64,000 bases of DNA. Source: Pseudomonas marvdashtae. GTDB lineage: Bacteria; Pseudomonadota; Gammaproteobacteria; Pseudomonadales; Pseudomonadaceae. Position numbers and translations under genes: made by a program. Of the stretch, positions 18,267 through 27,145 are shown piece after piece (within the stretch, counting starts at the first letter, position 1; each line of letters starts with the position of its first letter). The notes beneath the pieces were generated by a model that made no database searches, had not been told where the DNA came from, and worked only from the letters and a program-made list of their open reading frames with translations. The DNA lies in assembly GCF_014268655.2 (NCBI RefSeq), contig NZ_JABWQX020000001.1, forward strand, positions 3,874,001-3,938,000. Reading direction: 5' to 3'.

Positions 18267-18341
18267 CACTAGCCAGGAACTTGCTCGCGATGTATACGTC
18301 TGAAGGTCAGTAACTTGAAGAATTCATTTCGGAGAAACACC

Positions 18342-18563
18342 ATGACTCAACGGACCCTCGCTACTTTCATGCTCGCGCTGGGCCTCGCCACTCTCGCCGG
18401 GTGTGCATCGCCAACAGTGATTACCTTGAATGACGGTCGCGAAATCCAGGCCGTCGACACGCCACATTACGATGAAGACAGCGGCTTCTACGAATTCGAG
18501 CAACTGGATGGCAAGCAGACTCGCGTGAACAAGGATCAGGTTCGTACCGTTAAAGACCTGTAA
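18342..18563 (+). CDS. YgdI/YgdR-family small lipoprotein (DUF903)
   Basis: 73 residues. A lipoprotein signal peptide ends in lipobox LAGC (cysteine at about residue 21), followed by the small beta domain ITLNDGREIQAVDTPHYDED and GFYEFEQLDGKQTRVNKDQV typical of YgdI/YgdR. Likely outer-membrane anchored; function unknown. Ribosome-binding GGAGA precedes the ATG. A strong terminator follows. Confidence 0.9.
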   Translation: MTQRTLATFMLALGLATLAGCASPTVITLNDGREIQAVDTPHYDEDSGFYEFEQLDGKQTRVNKDQVRTVKDL

Positions 18564-18590
18564 TCTTCGACGTCACGGCAGATGAAGAAA

Positions 18591-18615
18591 AGCCCGCATT
18601 GTTGCGGGCTTTTTG
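18591..18615 (+). terminator. Rho-independent terminator after DUF903 lipoprotein gene
   Basis: AGCCCGCA (18591-18598), loop TTGT, TGCGGGCT (18603-18610), then a T-run. Confidence 0.92.
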
Positions 18616-18638
18616 TTGCCTGTCCTAAAGCGGCGCCA

Positions 18639-19529
18639 TTACCAACGCAGCGCTATCGCGCTTTCAAAGGAGCGCTCCACACCCGTGATCGGATCGATGA
18701 AACGCAACCCACGCGCCAGTAACTTGAGTGGATTGGAATAATCATCCTCGGCATCTCGAACCACGTCGGGGTAGAAGGGATCGTTGCAGATGCCCGCCCC
18801 CAACGCGTTCATATGAACCCGTAACTGATGTTTCTTGCCGGTCACCGGATACAGGCCGTAGCGCCACAGGTCGCCATTCCTTTCAAGCACTTCAATGGCC
18901 GTTTCGGTATTGGGCTCGCCCGGCCCTTCTTGCATCCGAAAGAACGGCTCCCCGTTGATCATCCGGCTCTTGTGCACGCGCGGAAAAGCCAATCCAGGCA
19001 ATGCGGGAGCAATGGCTTGGTAGTATTTTTCGATCCGTCGCGTCGGAAATAACGATTGATAAGCTGAACGGGTCAGCGGATTGGCTGAAAACAGCACCAG
19101 CCCGGCCGTGTGGCGATCGATGCGGTGCAAGGGCACCAGATGGGGATTGTCCAGCCGACGAATCAATCGCCGCAACAACGTCTGCTCAACGTACTCCCCC
19201 GCTGGAGTGACAGGCAGGAAATGCGGTTTGTCAGCCACCACCAAGTGTTCGTCAGCATGGAGAATCGACTCCACTACCGGGATCGGCTTTTCGTCGGGGA
19301 CTTCCCGAAAGTAATGGATGCGCAGCCCTTCACGGTATGGCAAGTCGGCACGAATCGACCTGCCCTCTTCGTCCAATACTCGTCCCCGGGCGATCCGATC
19401 CAGCCATTGCTCGCGGCTGATCGCGCTGAAATGCTCGCAGAGACAATCGAGCACTGTCTGCCAGGCGCCGGGCGGCAAATACAGCGTGCTCGCCTGATGG
19501 TGAGCCGCGGAAAACGATGAACCAGACAT
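18639..19529 (-). CDS. RluA-family pseudouridine synthase
   Basis: 296 residues. The catalytic motif LHRIDRHTAGLVLFS contains the active aspartate of RluA enzymes. The closing segment YPVTGKKHQLRVHMNALG and an S4-like N-terminal region (EHFSAISREQWLDRIARGRV) agree. It isomerises uridine in RNA; the target site cannot be read from sequence. Confidence 0.92.
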   Translation of the reverse strand: MSGSSFSAAHHQASTLYLPPGAWQTVLDCLCEHFSAISREQWLDRIARGRVLDEEGRSIRADLPYREGLRIHYFREVPDEKPIPVVESILHADEHLVVADKPHFLPVTPAGEYVEQTLLRRLIRRLDNPHLVPLHRIDRHTAGLVLFSANPLTRSAYQSLFPTRRIEKYYQAIAPALPGLAFPRVHKSRMINGEPFFRMQEGPGEPNTETAIEVLERNGDLWRYGLYPVTGKKHQLRVHMNALGAGICNDPFYPDVVRDAEDDYSNPLKLLARGLRFIDPITGVERSFESAIALRW

Positions 19530-19600
19530 TGAAGACTCTTTAACCTTTACGGGGTCGGCATTATCCGATAGTCACGCAAACCAGCCCAGCAATGATTGGC

Positions 19601-19951
19601 TCACGCGCGGATTGGGGTCGGTCTCGCTGCTGCTTCGGTGAACTCTTTCAGCCAGCGCAGCACCTCGACCGCCTCCCACCGCCCCGGGTCGTACAATGCA
19701 TACAACAACCCCTGGTAACCCACCACATCCAGCTGCTTGTGATAACCGGCGCGCTGGAACAGTGCTTCGATCTCGGCGAAACAGGTGTTGAAGTGCAGTT
19801 TATTGAAGGGCGTCTTCCCTTCGGTCACCAGACCATCCAGGCGCAACTCCAGGACCGCCTCACGCACAACGTCCGCGGACATCCTGTTCACGCTGTTTTT
19901 CAATTGCTCGACATTGACCAAGGCACGCACTCCGGATAGCTGTATGGGCAT
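19601..19951 (-). CDS. Conserved hypothetical protein
   Basis: 116 residues from the ATG at 19951. A soluble mixed alpha/beta sequence with no signal peptide, membrane segment or motif I recognise (features such as VREAVLELRLDGLVTEGKTP and YHKQLDVVGYQGLLYALYDP). Coding by frame and composition. The next gene upstream on the same strand is a glutaredoxin-like gene. Confidence 0.65.
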   Translation of the reverse strand: MPIQLSGVRALVNVEQLKNSVNRMSADVVREAVLELRLDGLVTEGKTPFNKLHFNTCFAEIEALFQRAGYHKQLDVVGYQGLLYALYDPGRWEAVEVLRWLKEFTEAAARPTPIRA

Positions 19952-20011
19952 ACAGTACCCGAAGAATCTCATTTCGCCAATGGCGGCGTGTGACTCAAAG
20001 GATGGAAGGTA

Positions 20012-20248
20012 TCAACGCAGGAAGGCGGCGACCTGATCGGCATCGAAGGGCCAATCCAGCTCCGCGCCAGTGTCGACCCTGCGTAATACCGGAATGCGCA
20101 AACCGTAAGCTTCGAACCACGCCTCGCGTTCGGCGATATCCACCAACTCCACCAACAATCCGTGTTCAACGAAGGGCATCAGCTCGGCCTCTGCAACTTC
20201 ACACAAATGGCATCCCAGGGTGCCGAACAACTGGCATTCAGGCGGCAT
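20012..20248 (-). CDS. Glutaredoxin-like thiol protein (DUF836)
   Basis: 78 residues. It opens with a thioredoxin-fold strand and CxxC motif (LFGTLGCHLCEVAEAEL), later RIPVLRR with the cis-proline position, then WPFDADQVAAFL. This matches the short glutaredoxin family DUF836. ATG 20248 is preferred over 20263 because homologues begin at the first strand. Confidence 0.85.
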   Translation of the reverse strand: MPPECQLFGTLGCHLCEVAEAELMPFVEHGLLVELVDIAEREAWFEAYGLRIPVLRRVDTGAELDWPFDADQVAAFLR

Positions 20249-20436
20249 GGCAGGTAGACCCAAAAAAGATAGACGGTCATTCTAGGCCTGCCTCGTGAAG
20301 CCGTCGAGACGGGTGCCGTGATTCAGAATGTTTCGGTAAAGCGCTGACGCAAATCATTGAGCACAAAAGTATTTTCGACGATGCTCGGTTCATTTCTCCT
20401 CTACGCTGAGTGTCAGCACCTGAAACGGAGTATCCC

Positions 20437-22149
20437 TTGTTTGCCAACTTGCTGATCATCCTCGCCTCGTCCCTGGTGGTCATTGCCCTGTTCCGGCGAG
20501 TGCGCCTGCCGCCCGTGCTTGGCTATCTCTGCGTCGGATTGGCCGTCGGCCCGACCGCGCTGGACTGGGTGAACGACAGCGAGGAACTGCCGGACCTTGC
20601 CGAACTCGGCGTGGTCTTCCTGCTGTTCTCGCTGGGCCTGGAATTCTCGCTCTCGAAGATGCTCGAATTGCGCCGGGTGGTGTTCGGACTCGGCAGCCTG
20701 CAGGTGGTGGGTTCGGGAGCGCTGCTGGGCGCCCTGCTGGTGGGCTGCGGCGCTCCGGCGATGGCGGCACTGTTGCTCGGCGCCGGGCTGGCCTTGTCCT
20801 CCACCGCCATCGTCAGCAAGGAGCTGACCAGCCTGGGGGAGATTTTCACCAGTCACGGCCAGAATGCCATCGGCGTGCTGCTGTTCCAGGACGTCGTCGC
20901 GGTACTGCTCCTGACCCTGGTGCCGGTGTTTGCCGGCAGCAGCGAGCACGCCTGGTATTGGGCGCTGCCCCTGACGCTGGGCAAGACCCTGGTGCTGTTC
21001 GGCGGCTTGCTGTTGGCCAGCCGCTTGCTGCTGCCACGGCTGTTCCACGAAGTAGCGGCGTCCCGGTCCGCCGAGCTTTTTGTGTTGCTGGCCCTGGTGA
21101 TCGTGCTGCTGACCGCATGGCTTACCCACCTGCTTGGCCTGTCACCGGCTCTTGGGGCATTCCTCGCCGGCATGTTGCTTGGCGAAAGCCATTATCGGCA
21201 TCAGATCGAGGCCGATATACGGCCGTTCCGCGATATCCTGCTGGGACTGTTCTTCGTCAGCATCGGCATGCTGATCGACTTGCAACTGTTCGTCGAGGAT
21301 GGCCTGCTGATTCTCGGGCTGACGCTGGGATTGATGATCATCAAGGGCAGCGTGGTCGCCGCGCTGGTGAAGTGGCGCGGCAGCGATGGCGAAACCGCCT
21401 GGCGCAGCGGCTTGGCCCTGGCCCAGGGCGGCGAATTCTGTTTCGCCCTCATGGCACTCATGCAACAGAACCGCCTCATGCCCGCCGACATCGGCGGGCT
21501 GTTATTGGCCGCCACGTTTTGCTCGATGCTGCTGACGCCGCTATTGCTGCGCGCCGCGCCAGCCATAGCCGCCCGGCTCCATCGCAAGCCCAACGAAGAA
21601 GCGCAGCTGGACCAGATCAGCGAGCTCAATGCCGGCTTGTCAGGTCATGTGGTCATTTGCGGATATGGTCGCGTAGGACAGTCGATCGGGCGTTTTCTAC
21701 GCCGGGAGGGACTGGGGTTCGTTGCCCTGGATGACGACCCGGTCATCATCCGCGAAGCCTCGGTTGGCGAGAAATGCGTGCACTATGGCGACTCACGCCG
21801 GGCAGACCTGCTCGCCGCCGTCGGGCTGGGTCGCGCAAGATTGCTGGTCGTCGCGGTAGACAAGACGGACATTGCAATGACCGTGCTCAAGGAGGCCCGG
21901 CGGGTCAATCAGCAGGTGCCGATCCTGGTGCGTACCCGCGACGACAGCCAACTGGCCGAGTTGCAAGCTGCCGGGGCCACCGAAGTGGTCCCGGAGTTGC
22001 TGGAGTCGAGCCTGATGCTGGCTTCTCACGCGCTGATCATGCTCGGGCTGCCGGAGCAGCGGGTCCGGCATCATGTGGATCAAGTCCGACACGAGCGCTA
22101 TGGCCTGCTCCACGGTTTCTACCCGGGCAATCAGGACAAGGAACCGTAG
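20437..22149 (+). CDS. CPA2-family cation/H+ antiporter with RCK/TrkA-N domain (Kef/YbaL type)
   Basis: 570 residues. About 12 membrane helices form the Na_H_Exchanger domain (LFLLFSLGLEFSLSKMLELR-like region, then GAFLAGMLLGES). A C-terminal TrkA-N Rossmann domain starts HVVICGYGRVGQSIGRFL and ends near residue 540. Such proteins exchange K+ or Na+ for protons and are gated by the nucleotide-binding domain. The TTG at 20437 has GGAG six bases upstream, whereas the upstream GTG at 20410 has none. Confidence 0.9.
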   Translation: MFANLLIILASSLVVIALFRRVRLPPVLGYLCVGLAVGPTALDWVNDSEELPDLAELGVVFLLFSLGLEFSLSKMLELRRVVFGLGSLQVVGSGALLGALLVGCGAPAMAALLLGAGLALSSTAIVSKELTSLGEIFTSHGQNAIGVLLFQDVVAVLLLTLVPVFAGSSEHAWYWALPLTLGKTLVLFGGLLLASRLLLPRLFHEVAASRSAELFVLLALVIVLLTAWLTHLLGLSPALGAFLAGMLLGESHYRHQIEADIRPFRDILLGLFFVSIGMLIDLQLFVEDGLLILGLTLGLMIIKGSVVAALVKWRGSDGETAWRSGLALAQGGEFCFALMALMQQNRLMPADIGGLLLAATFCSMLLTPLLLRAAPAIAARLHRKPNEEAQLDQISELNAGLSGHVVICGYGRVGQSIGRFLRREGLGFVALDDDPVIIREASVGEKCVHYGDSRRADLLAAVGLGRARLLVVAVDKTDIAMTVLKEARRVNQQVPILVRTRDDSQLAELQAAGATEVVPELLESSLMLASHALIMLGLPEQRVRHHVDQVRHERYGLLHGFYPGNQDKEP

Positions 22150-22157
22150 CGCAATGT

Positions 22158-23366
22158 TCAGTCCTGGCTGACCGCTCCAATCTTGTGAATCGACAGGTCG
22201 GCGCCGTAGTACTCTTCTTCTTGCGTCAGCCGCAAGCCCAGTACTGCCTTGATCGCACCGTAAACCACAAACCCGCCCACCAGGGCGACGATCACGCCAA
22301 GCGCCGTGCCGACCAATTGGCTGGTGAGGCTGACCCCACCCAAGCCGCCCAAGGCATCCTGGCCAAAAATACCGCAGGCGATTCCGCCCCAGACACCGCA
22401 CAGCCCATGAAGGGGCCATACACCAAGGACATCGTCAATTTTCCACTTGACCTGGGCTGCGGTGAAACACCAGACGAACAAAGCGCCGGCGATGGCGCCG
22501 GTCGCCAATGCGCCTACCGGATGCATGAGGTCGGAACCGGCGCAGACCGCCACCAAACCGGCCAACGGACCGTTGTGCAGGAAGCCCGGGTCGTTGCGAC
22601 CGACAATCAACGCCGCCACGGTCCCTCCGACCATCGCCATCAACGAATTGACGGCCACCAACCCACTCACGCCTGGCAAGGTCTGGGCGCTCATCACGTT
22701 GAAGCCGAACCAGCCAACAATGAGGATCCACGAACCCAACGCTAGAAAAGGGATACTCGATGGCGCGAACGCCACCAGGCGCCCTTCCCGATAGCGACCG
22801 TTACGCGGCCCGAGCAAAATCACCGCCGCCAGCGCCAGCCAGCCGCCCATCGCATGGACCACCACGGAGCCGGCGAAATCATGGAACCCAGCACCGAAAC
22901 GCGCCTGAAGCCAGGCCTGCAGGCCAAAATTACCGTTCCAGACAATCCCTTCGAAAAACGGATAGATGAACGCCACGATAAGCACCGTCGCGCATAACTG
23001 CGGTACGAACCGCGCGCGCTCGGCAATTCCTCCGGAAATGATCGCCGGGATCGCGGCAGCGAACGTCAACAGGAAGAAAAACTTCACCAGGCTGTAACCA
23101 TGGTCGGCGCTGAGTACCGCCGCAGGTTGCAGGAAGGTCACGCCGTAGGAGATCCAATAGCCTATGAAAAAATAGGCGAGGGTCGACACGGCGAAATCAC
23201 TCAGGATTTTCGACAAGGCGTTGACCTGGTTCTTCTGTCGTACGGTTCCTACTTCCAGAAACGCGAAACCGGCGTGCATGGCCAGAACCATGACCGCGCC
23301 GAGCAGGATGAACAGCGTGTTGGAACTATGGACGAGACTGTCCACAGCGCTTTGCATATTTTCCAT
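22158..23366 (-). CDS. amt: Ammonium transporter Amt
   Basis: 402 residues with about 11 membrane helices, from ATG 23366. Amt signatures: MHAGFAFLEVGTVRQKN (periplasmic gate region), DFAGSVVVHAMGGWLALA with a pore histidine, and GPLAGLVAVCAG then LHGLCGVWGGIACGIF with the second histidine. It moves ammonium into the cell. Unlike amtB loci, no glnK is adjacent. A 16-bp inverted repeat lies upstream and may be a control site. Confidence 0.94.
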   Translation of the reverse strand: MENMQSAVDSLVHSSNTLFILLGAVMVLAMHAGFAFLEVGTVRQKNQVNALSKILSDFAVSTLAYFFIGYWISYGVTFLQPAAVLSADHGYSLVKFFFLLTFAAAIPAIISGGIAERARFVPQLCATVLIVAFIYPFFEGIVWNGNFGLQAWLQARFGAGFHDFAGSVVVHAMGGWLALAAVILLGPRNGRYREGRLVAFAPSSIPFLALGSWILIVGWFGFNVMSAQTLPGVSGLVAVNSLMAMVGGTVAALIVGRNDPGFLHNGPLAGLVAVCAGSDLMHPVGALATGAIAGALFVWCFTAAQVKWKIDDVLGVWPLHGLCGVWGGIACGIFGQDALGGLGGVSLTSQLVGTALGVIVALVGGFVVYGAIKAVLGLRLTQEEEYYGADLSIHKIGAVSQD

Positions 23367-23704
23367 GGTATGGGCAGGCCTGAAGAAGTTGAAAAGCACC
23401 AAAGCGGTTCGCTCCGGCCACCACCGCACCAAATTGAAACGGCTCGTCGATTTACCACAGGCAGACGAACCGCTTTGGTGCGCAAATCCGGTAGCTCGAC
23501 GCAACCGCGTCGAGGTGGCTCACGGGTTTTGATTATTTGAGTTAAGGTTTCCAGAGGCTTTCGCCCAGCTTCAGCGCACTGGCGCGGGTGGACGCACCAG
23601 TACATCGCAGAATCCAGAGCAAAAGATGTACCACTCAGTTTCACTGAACCTTCCGGCAAGGCTCATACTCGAACGCTTCAGACGTCACTTACGGAGATGC
23701 ACCC
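23367..23704. other. 338-bp divergent region between amt and the YqjD-like gene
   Basis: Contains a 16-bp inverted repeat with arms 23396-23411 and 23466-23481 and a small hairpin CTCGACGC-AACC-GCGTCGAG (23495-23514). I found no convincing sigma-54 -24/-12 element by eye. Confidence 0.55.
23396..23481. repeat. Perfect 16-bp inverted repeat upstream of amt
   Basis: Left arm GCACCAAAGCGGTTCG (23396-23411), right arm CGAACCGCTTTGGTGC (23466-23481), 54-base spacer. The ends GCACCA/TGGTGC resemble NtrC half-sites, fitting a nitrogen-controlled transporter, but the half-sites are too far apart for one classical NtrC site. Confidence 0.6.
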
Positions 23705-24019
23705 ATGGCCAGAACCCAGGCAAAGACTGCTCAAGAAACCCTGATGGAAGATTTCCAGACGCTGGTCCAGGACACAGAACGATTGCTCGATCACACCGCG
23801 ACCTTGGCGGGCGATCAGGCTGACGAATTGCGCAGCCAGATCCACGAAACCCTGTTGCGTGCCCGCGACACCCTCAAGTTGACCGAAGACTCTGTGCGTG
23901 AGCGCGGCCAGGCGGCGGTCATCGCCACCGAAGAATACGTACAGGCCAATCCTTGGCAATCGGTCGGCATCGCGGCGGGCGTGGGCTTCTTGATCGGACT
24001 GCTGGCGACTCGGCGCTGA
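23705..24019 (+). CDS. ElaB/YqjD-type membrane-anchored protein (DUF883)
   Basis: 104 residues. Long amphipathic coiled-coil helix (LMEDFQTLVQDTERLLDHTA onward) and a C-terminal glycine-rich membrane anchor, SVGIAAGVGFLIGLLATRR, typical of ElaB/YqjD/YgaM. E. coli relatives are stress-induced and bind ribosomes at the inner membrane. GGAGA precedes the ATG. First gene of a three-gene operon: its TGA overlaps the next ATG. Confidence 0.9.
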   Translation: MARTQAKTAQETLMEDFQTLVQDTERLLDHTATLAGDQADELRSQIHETLLRARDTLKLTEDSVRERGQAAVIATEEYVQANPWQSVGIAAGVGFLIGLLATRR

Positions 24020-24411
24020 TGATGGGCATCGACGAATCCGGCTCGCCCGAATCGGGCACAAGACCCACAGCGCGTCGCCTGGGCGCGGCATTCCTCGGGT
24101 TGCTGCACAGCCATGTCGAATTGTTCGGCATTGAACTGCAGGAACAGAAGGCGCGTACCGTCAGCCTGCTGTTGTTTGCAGGTCTTGCACTGGTTTTTGG
24201 TTTGCTGCTGTTGGTTGGGCTGTCGGCGCTGGTGCTGATCCTGGTATGGGACACCTATCGCCTGGCGGGGATTATCGGCCTGTGCCTGTTCTATCTGTTG
24301 GCGGCGTTGTTTTGTGGGCTTCGACTCAAGGCAGCGATCTACGATGAGTCCTCCCCTTTCCATGCCACCCTGGAAGAATTGGCCAACGACCGGGAGCGCC
24401 TGTTGCCATGA
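24019..24411 (+). CDS. YqjE-like membrane protein (phage holin III-like superfamily)
   Basis: 130 residues. Cytoplasmic N-terminus, then LGLLHSHVELFGIELQEQKA, two membrane helices (about 45-65 and 75-100) and a short C-terminal tail. This matches YqjE. Starts at ATG 24019, overlapping the stop of the DUF883 gene. The next gene starts within its stop (ATGA at 24408). Confidence 0.87.
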   Translation: MMGIDESGSPESGTRPTARRLGAAFLGLLHSHVELFGIELQEQKARTVSLLLFAGLALVFGLLLLVGLSALVLILVWDTYRLAGIIGLCLFYLLAALFCGLRLKAAIYDESSPFHATLEELANDRERLLP

Positions 24412-24743
24412 GCCTGCCTGATATTCCCCAAGCCCGTACCCGACAGGAAATGCGCAAGGCGCTGGTGCGCCTGCGCATGGAAATGCACCGCCAGGAAATC
24501 CGCCAGGAAACGCGCCAACTGCTGCATCCACTGCAACGGGTACGCGGCTTCACGAAAAGTTGGCATGAGGGCTTCGGCCTCAAGCACGCGTCCCTTTGGG
24601 GCGTAGCTGCGGTTTCCTTGCTCGGTTTCCTTGGAGGCAAGCGAACCCGAAGCGGGCGTTCTGGCGGCTTGTCGCGCCTGGTCCGGCTGGCAACGGCAGT
24701 GCTTCCGCTGATCAAGCTGGCCAAGAGCGCGCGCAAACCCTGA
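24408..24743 (+). CDS. YqjK-like hypothetical protein
   Basis: 111 residues: a basic, heptad-rich N-terminus (TRQEMRKALVRLRMEMHRQE) and a weakly hydrophobic segment (HASLWGVAAVSLLGFLGG). Third gene of the DUF883-YqjE operon with a 4-base overlap. Position and architecture resemble YqjK; function unknown. The order followed by dgt matches PA3040-PA3043 as remembered. Confidence 0.8.
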   Translation: MSLPDIPQARTRQEMRKALVRLRMEMHRQEIRQETRQLLHPLQRVRGFTKSWHEGFGLKHASLWGVAAVSLLGFLGGKRTRSGRSGGLSRLVRLATAVLPLIKLAKSARKP

Positions 24744-24880
24744 CACCTTCAAGCCCGGGAATGACCCGATCCGGCGGTGGACGCAACACCCAGGCACAAC
24801 TGATCGCGGCTCTGGGGCCTTGCGGGACACCGCTCGAACCGGGAAGCTAAGGCATCGACTCATCAAACGGAGCACCGGCC

Positions 24881-26209
24881 TTGGATTGGCACACCCTGCT
24901 GACTCGCGAACGCTTGGGAAAAACGCTGCATAGCCCGGAAGAACTGGGTCGCAGCCCATTTCACAAAGACCACGACCGCATCATCTTCTCCGGAGCCTTC
25001 CGTCGCCTTGGGCGCAAGACGCAAGTGCACCCGGTGTCCAGCAACGACCATATCCACACACGCTTGACCCATTCGCTGGAAGTCAGTTGCGTGGGACGGT
25101 CCCTGGGCATGCGTGTCGGGGAAACCATCCGCAGCGCCCTGCCCGACTGGTGCGAGCCAAGTGACTTGGGCATGGTGGTCCAATCGGCTTGCCTGGCCCA
25201 TGACATCGGGAACCCACCGTTCGGCCATTCCGGCGAGGACGCGATCCGCTACTGGTTTCAACAAGCGGCGGGACGTGGTTGGCTTGACGCCATGAGCGAT
25301 GCCGAGCGCAACGATTTCCTTAATTTCGAAGGCAATGCCCAGGGGTTCCGGGTACTCACACAGCTCGAATACCATCAGTTCGACGGTGGCACACGGCTGA
25401 CCTACGCGACCCTGGGTACCTACCTGAAATACCCGTGGACTGCTCGTCACGCCGACTCCCTGGGCTACAAGAAACACAAGTTCGGCTGTTACCAGAGTGA
25501 GCTGCCGCTGCTGGAACAAATTGCCCATAAGCTCGGCCTGCCGCAACTCGAGGACCAGCGCTGGGCGAGGCATCCGCTGGTCTACCTGATGGAAGCGGCC
25601 GATGACATCTGCTATGCGCTGATCGACCTGGAGGATGGCGTCGAGATGGACCTGCTGGAATACCCGCAGGTGGAATCGCTGCTCCTGGACCTGGTCGGAG
25701 ACGACTTGCCAGAAACCTATCGCCAGCTCGGGCCGCAGGATTCGCGGCGCAGAAAACTGGCGATCCTGCGTGGCAAGGCCATCGAACACCTCACCAACGC
25801 TGCCGCCCGGGCATTCGTCGAGCAGCAGGACGCCCTGCTGGCGGGCACGCTGCAGGGAGACCTGGTGGAACACATGCACGGTCCAGCCAAGCGCTGCGTA
25901 TTGAATGCCAAGGACATGGCCCGCAAGAAGATATTCCAGGACAAGCGAAAGACCCTGAATGAAATCGGCGCCTACACCACGCTGGAGATCTTGCTCAATG
26001 GATTCTGCGGAGCTGCCCTGGAACAACACGGCGGCCGTACCCCTTCGTTCAAGAACCGGCGCATCCTTGACCTTCTCGGCAATAACGCACCCGATCCTGA
26101 CGGCTCGCTGCACAACGCATTCCTGCGGATGATCGATTTTATCGCCGGCATGACCGACAGCTACGCCAGCGAAATGGCCCAGGAAATGACCGGTCGCACG
26201 CGTCAATGA
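24881..26209 (+). CDS. dgt: Deoxyguanosinetriphosphate triphosphohydrolase-like protein (dGTPase)
   Basis: 442 residues, HD superfamily. It begins [12 protein letters not shown], has [19 protein letters not shown], then [17 protein letters not shown] (metal His), [16 protein letters not shown] (HD pair) and [14 protein letters not shown]. The family splits dNTPs into nucleoside and triphosphate and limits nucleotide pools. TTG 24881 is the likely start: ACGGAG is well placed and homologues begin there. The last complete domain ends normally. Confidence 0.93.
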   Translation: MDWHTLLTRERLGKTLHSPEELGRSPFHKDHDRIIFSGAFRRLGRKTQVHPVSSNDHIHTRLTHSLEVSCVGRSLGMRVGETIRSALPDWCEPSDLGMVVQSACLAHDIGNPPFGHSGEDAIRYWFQQAAGRGWLDAMSDAERNDFLNFEGNAQGFRVLTQLEYHQFDGGTRLTYATLGTYLKYPWTARHADSLGYKKHKFGCYQSELPLLEQIAHKLGLPQLEDQRWARHPLVYLMEAADDICYALIDLEDGVEMDLLEYPQVESLLLDLVGDDLPETYRQLGPQDSRRRKLAILRGKAIEHLTNAAARAFVEQQDALLAGTLQGDLVEHMHGPAKRCVLNAKDMARKKIFQDKRKTLNEIGAYTTLEILLNGFCGAALEQHGGRTPSFKNRRILDLLGNNAPDPDGSLHNAFLRMIDFIAGMTDSYASEMAQEMTGRTRQ

Positions 26210-26518
26210 GGCAACCTCATCCAGCAACCGCCTCCTGAGCGAACGGGAGTCGGTTGCAGGTCTTCGCCTGTCAACCGACGACGATAGCCCTAATTAACTA
26301 CCTGATTAATTATTAGAACTAAACCCACCCTCAACTGAACATAAAACACCCCCTCCTCACGCCACTTGCCTACCAACCAATTAAATACATCGTGGTACCT
26401 CGCCTCTTTTTTTGTAGGAAACTTCTGAAATTGATGATGCCTGCCCGTCTCCTCGCGCGACTTGACCTTAACTGGGCTAAGGTGCGCGCTTTATTTAAGC
26501 TCGTAGGGGACTTTATTC
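26210..26518. other. 309-bp AT-rich upstream region of the RocA2-like gene
   Basis: Holds TAATTA repeats separated by 10 bases around 26290-26316 and a dyad ACCTTA-ACTGGGC-TAAGGT (26465-26483). Both could serve the downstream regulator, perhaps by autoregulation. No further gene is visible. Confidence 0.5.
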
Positions 26519-27145
26519 ATGAACTCCGTTTTCATTGTCGACGATCATCCGGTCATCCGCCTCGCCGTTCGAATGCTCCTCGAGCATGAAGGCTATAAAG
26601 TCGTAGGGGAAACCGATAATGGCGTCGACGCGATGCAAATGGTGCGTGAGTGCATGCCGGACCTGGTCATCCTGGACATCAGCATCCCCAAACTTGACGG
26701 ACTGGAAATACTTTCTCGCTTCAATGCCATGAGCACTCCGCTCAAGACGCTGGTGCTGACAGCACAGTCCCCCACGCTCTTCGGTATTCGATGCATGCAG
26801 TCCGGCGCATCCGGTTATGTTTGCAAACAAGAAGACCTCAGTGAACTTGTCAGCGCAATCAAAGCCGTACTGTCCGGTTACAACTACTTTCCCAGTCAAG
26901 CGCTCACCCCCGTACGTGACGATGATCCGCGCAGTGTCGAGCTGGATCTTTTCAAAAGCGTCAACGACCGAGAGTTGATGGTATTACAACTTTTTGCCCA
27001 GGGCCGCACCAACAAGGAAATAGCCAAAGGCATGTTCCTAAGTAATAAAACGGTCAGCACCTATAAAAAACGGCTCATGCAGAAACTCAAAGTGAAGTCG
27101 CTGGTAGATTTGATCGAAATGGCAAAGCGCAACGCACTGGTGTGA
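26519..27145 (+). CDS. BvgA/EvgA-type response regulator (RocA2-like)
   Basis: 208 residues: receiver domain (FIVDDHPVIRLAVRMLLEHE, acceptor in LVILDISIPKLDG) and LuxR helix-turn-helix (VNDRELMVLQLFAQGRTNKE, then NKTVSTYKKRLMQKL). Its stop overlaps the GTG start of a BvgS-like sensor. Just downstream of dgt, where PAO1 carries rocA2/rocS2 (from memory), so RocA2 is the likely orthologue. Confidence 0.87.
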   Translation: MNSVFIVDDHPVIRLAVRMLLEHEGYKVVGETDNGVDAMQMVRECMPDLVILDISIPKLDGLEILSRFNAMSTPLKTLVLTAQSPTLFGIRCMQSGASGYVCKQEDLSELVSAIKAVLSGYNYFPSQALTPVRDDDPRSVELDLFKSVNDRELMVLQLFAQGRTNKEIAKGMFLSNKTVSTYKKRLMQKLKVKSLVDLIEMAKRNALV

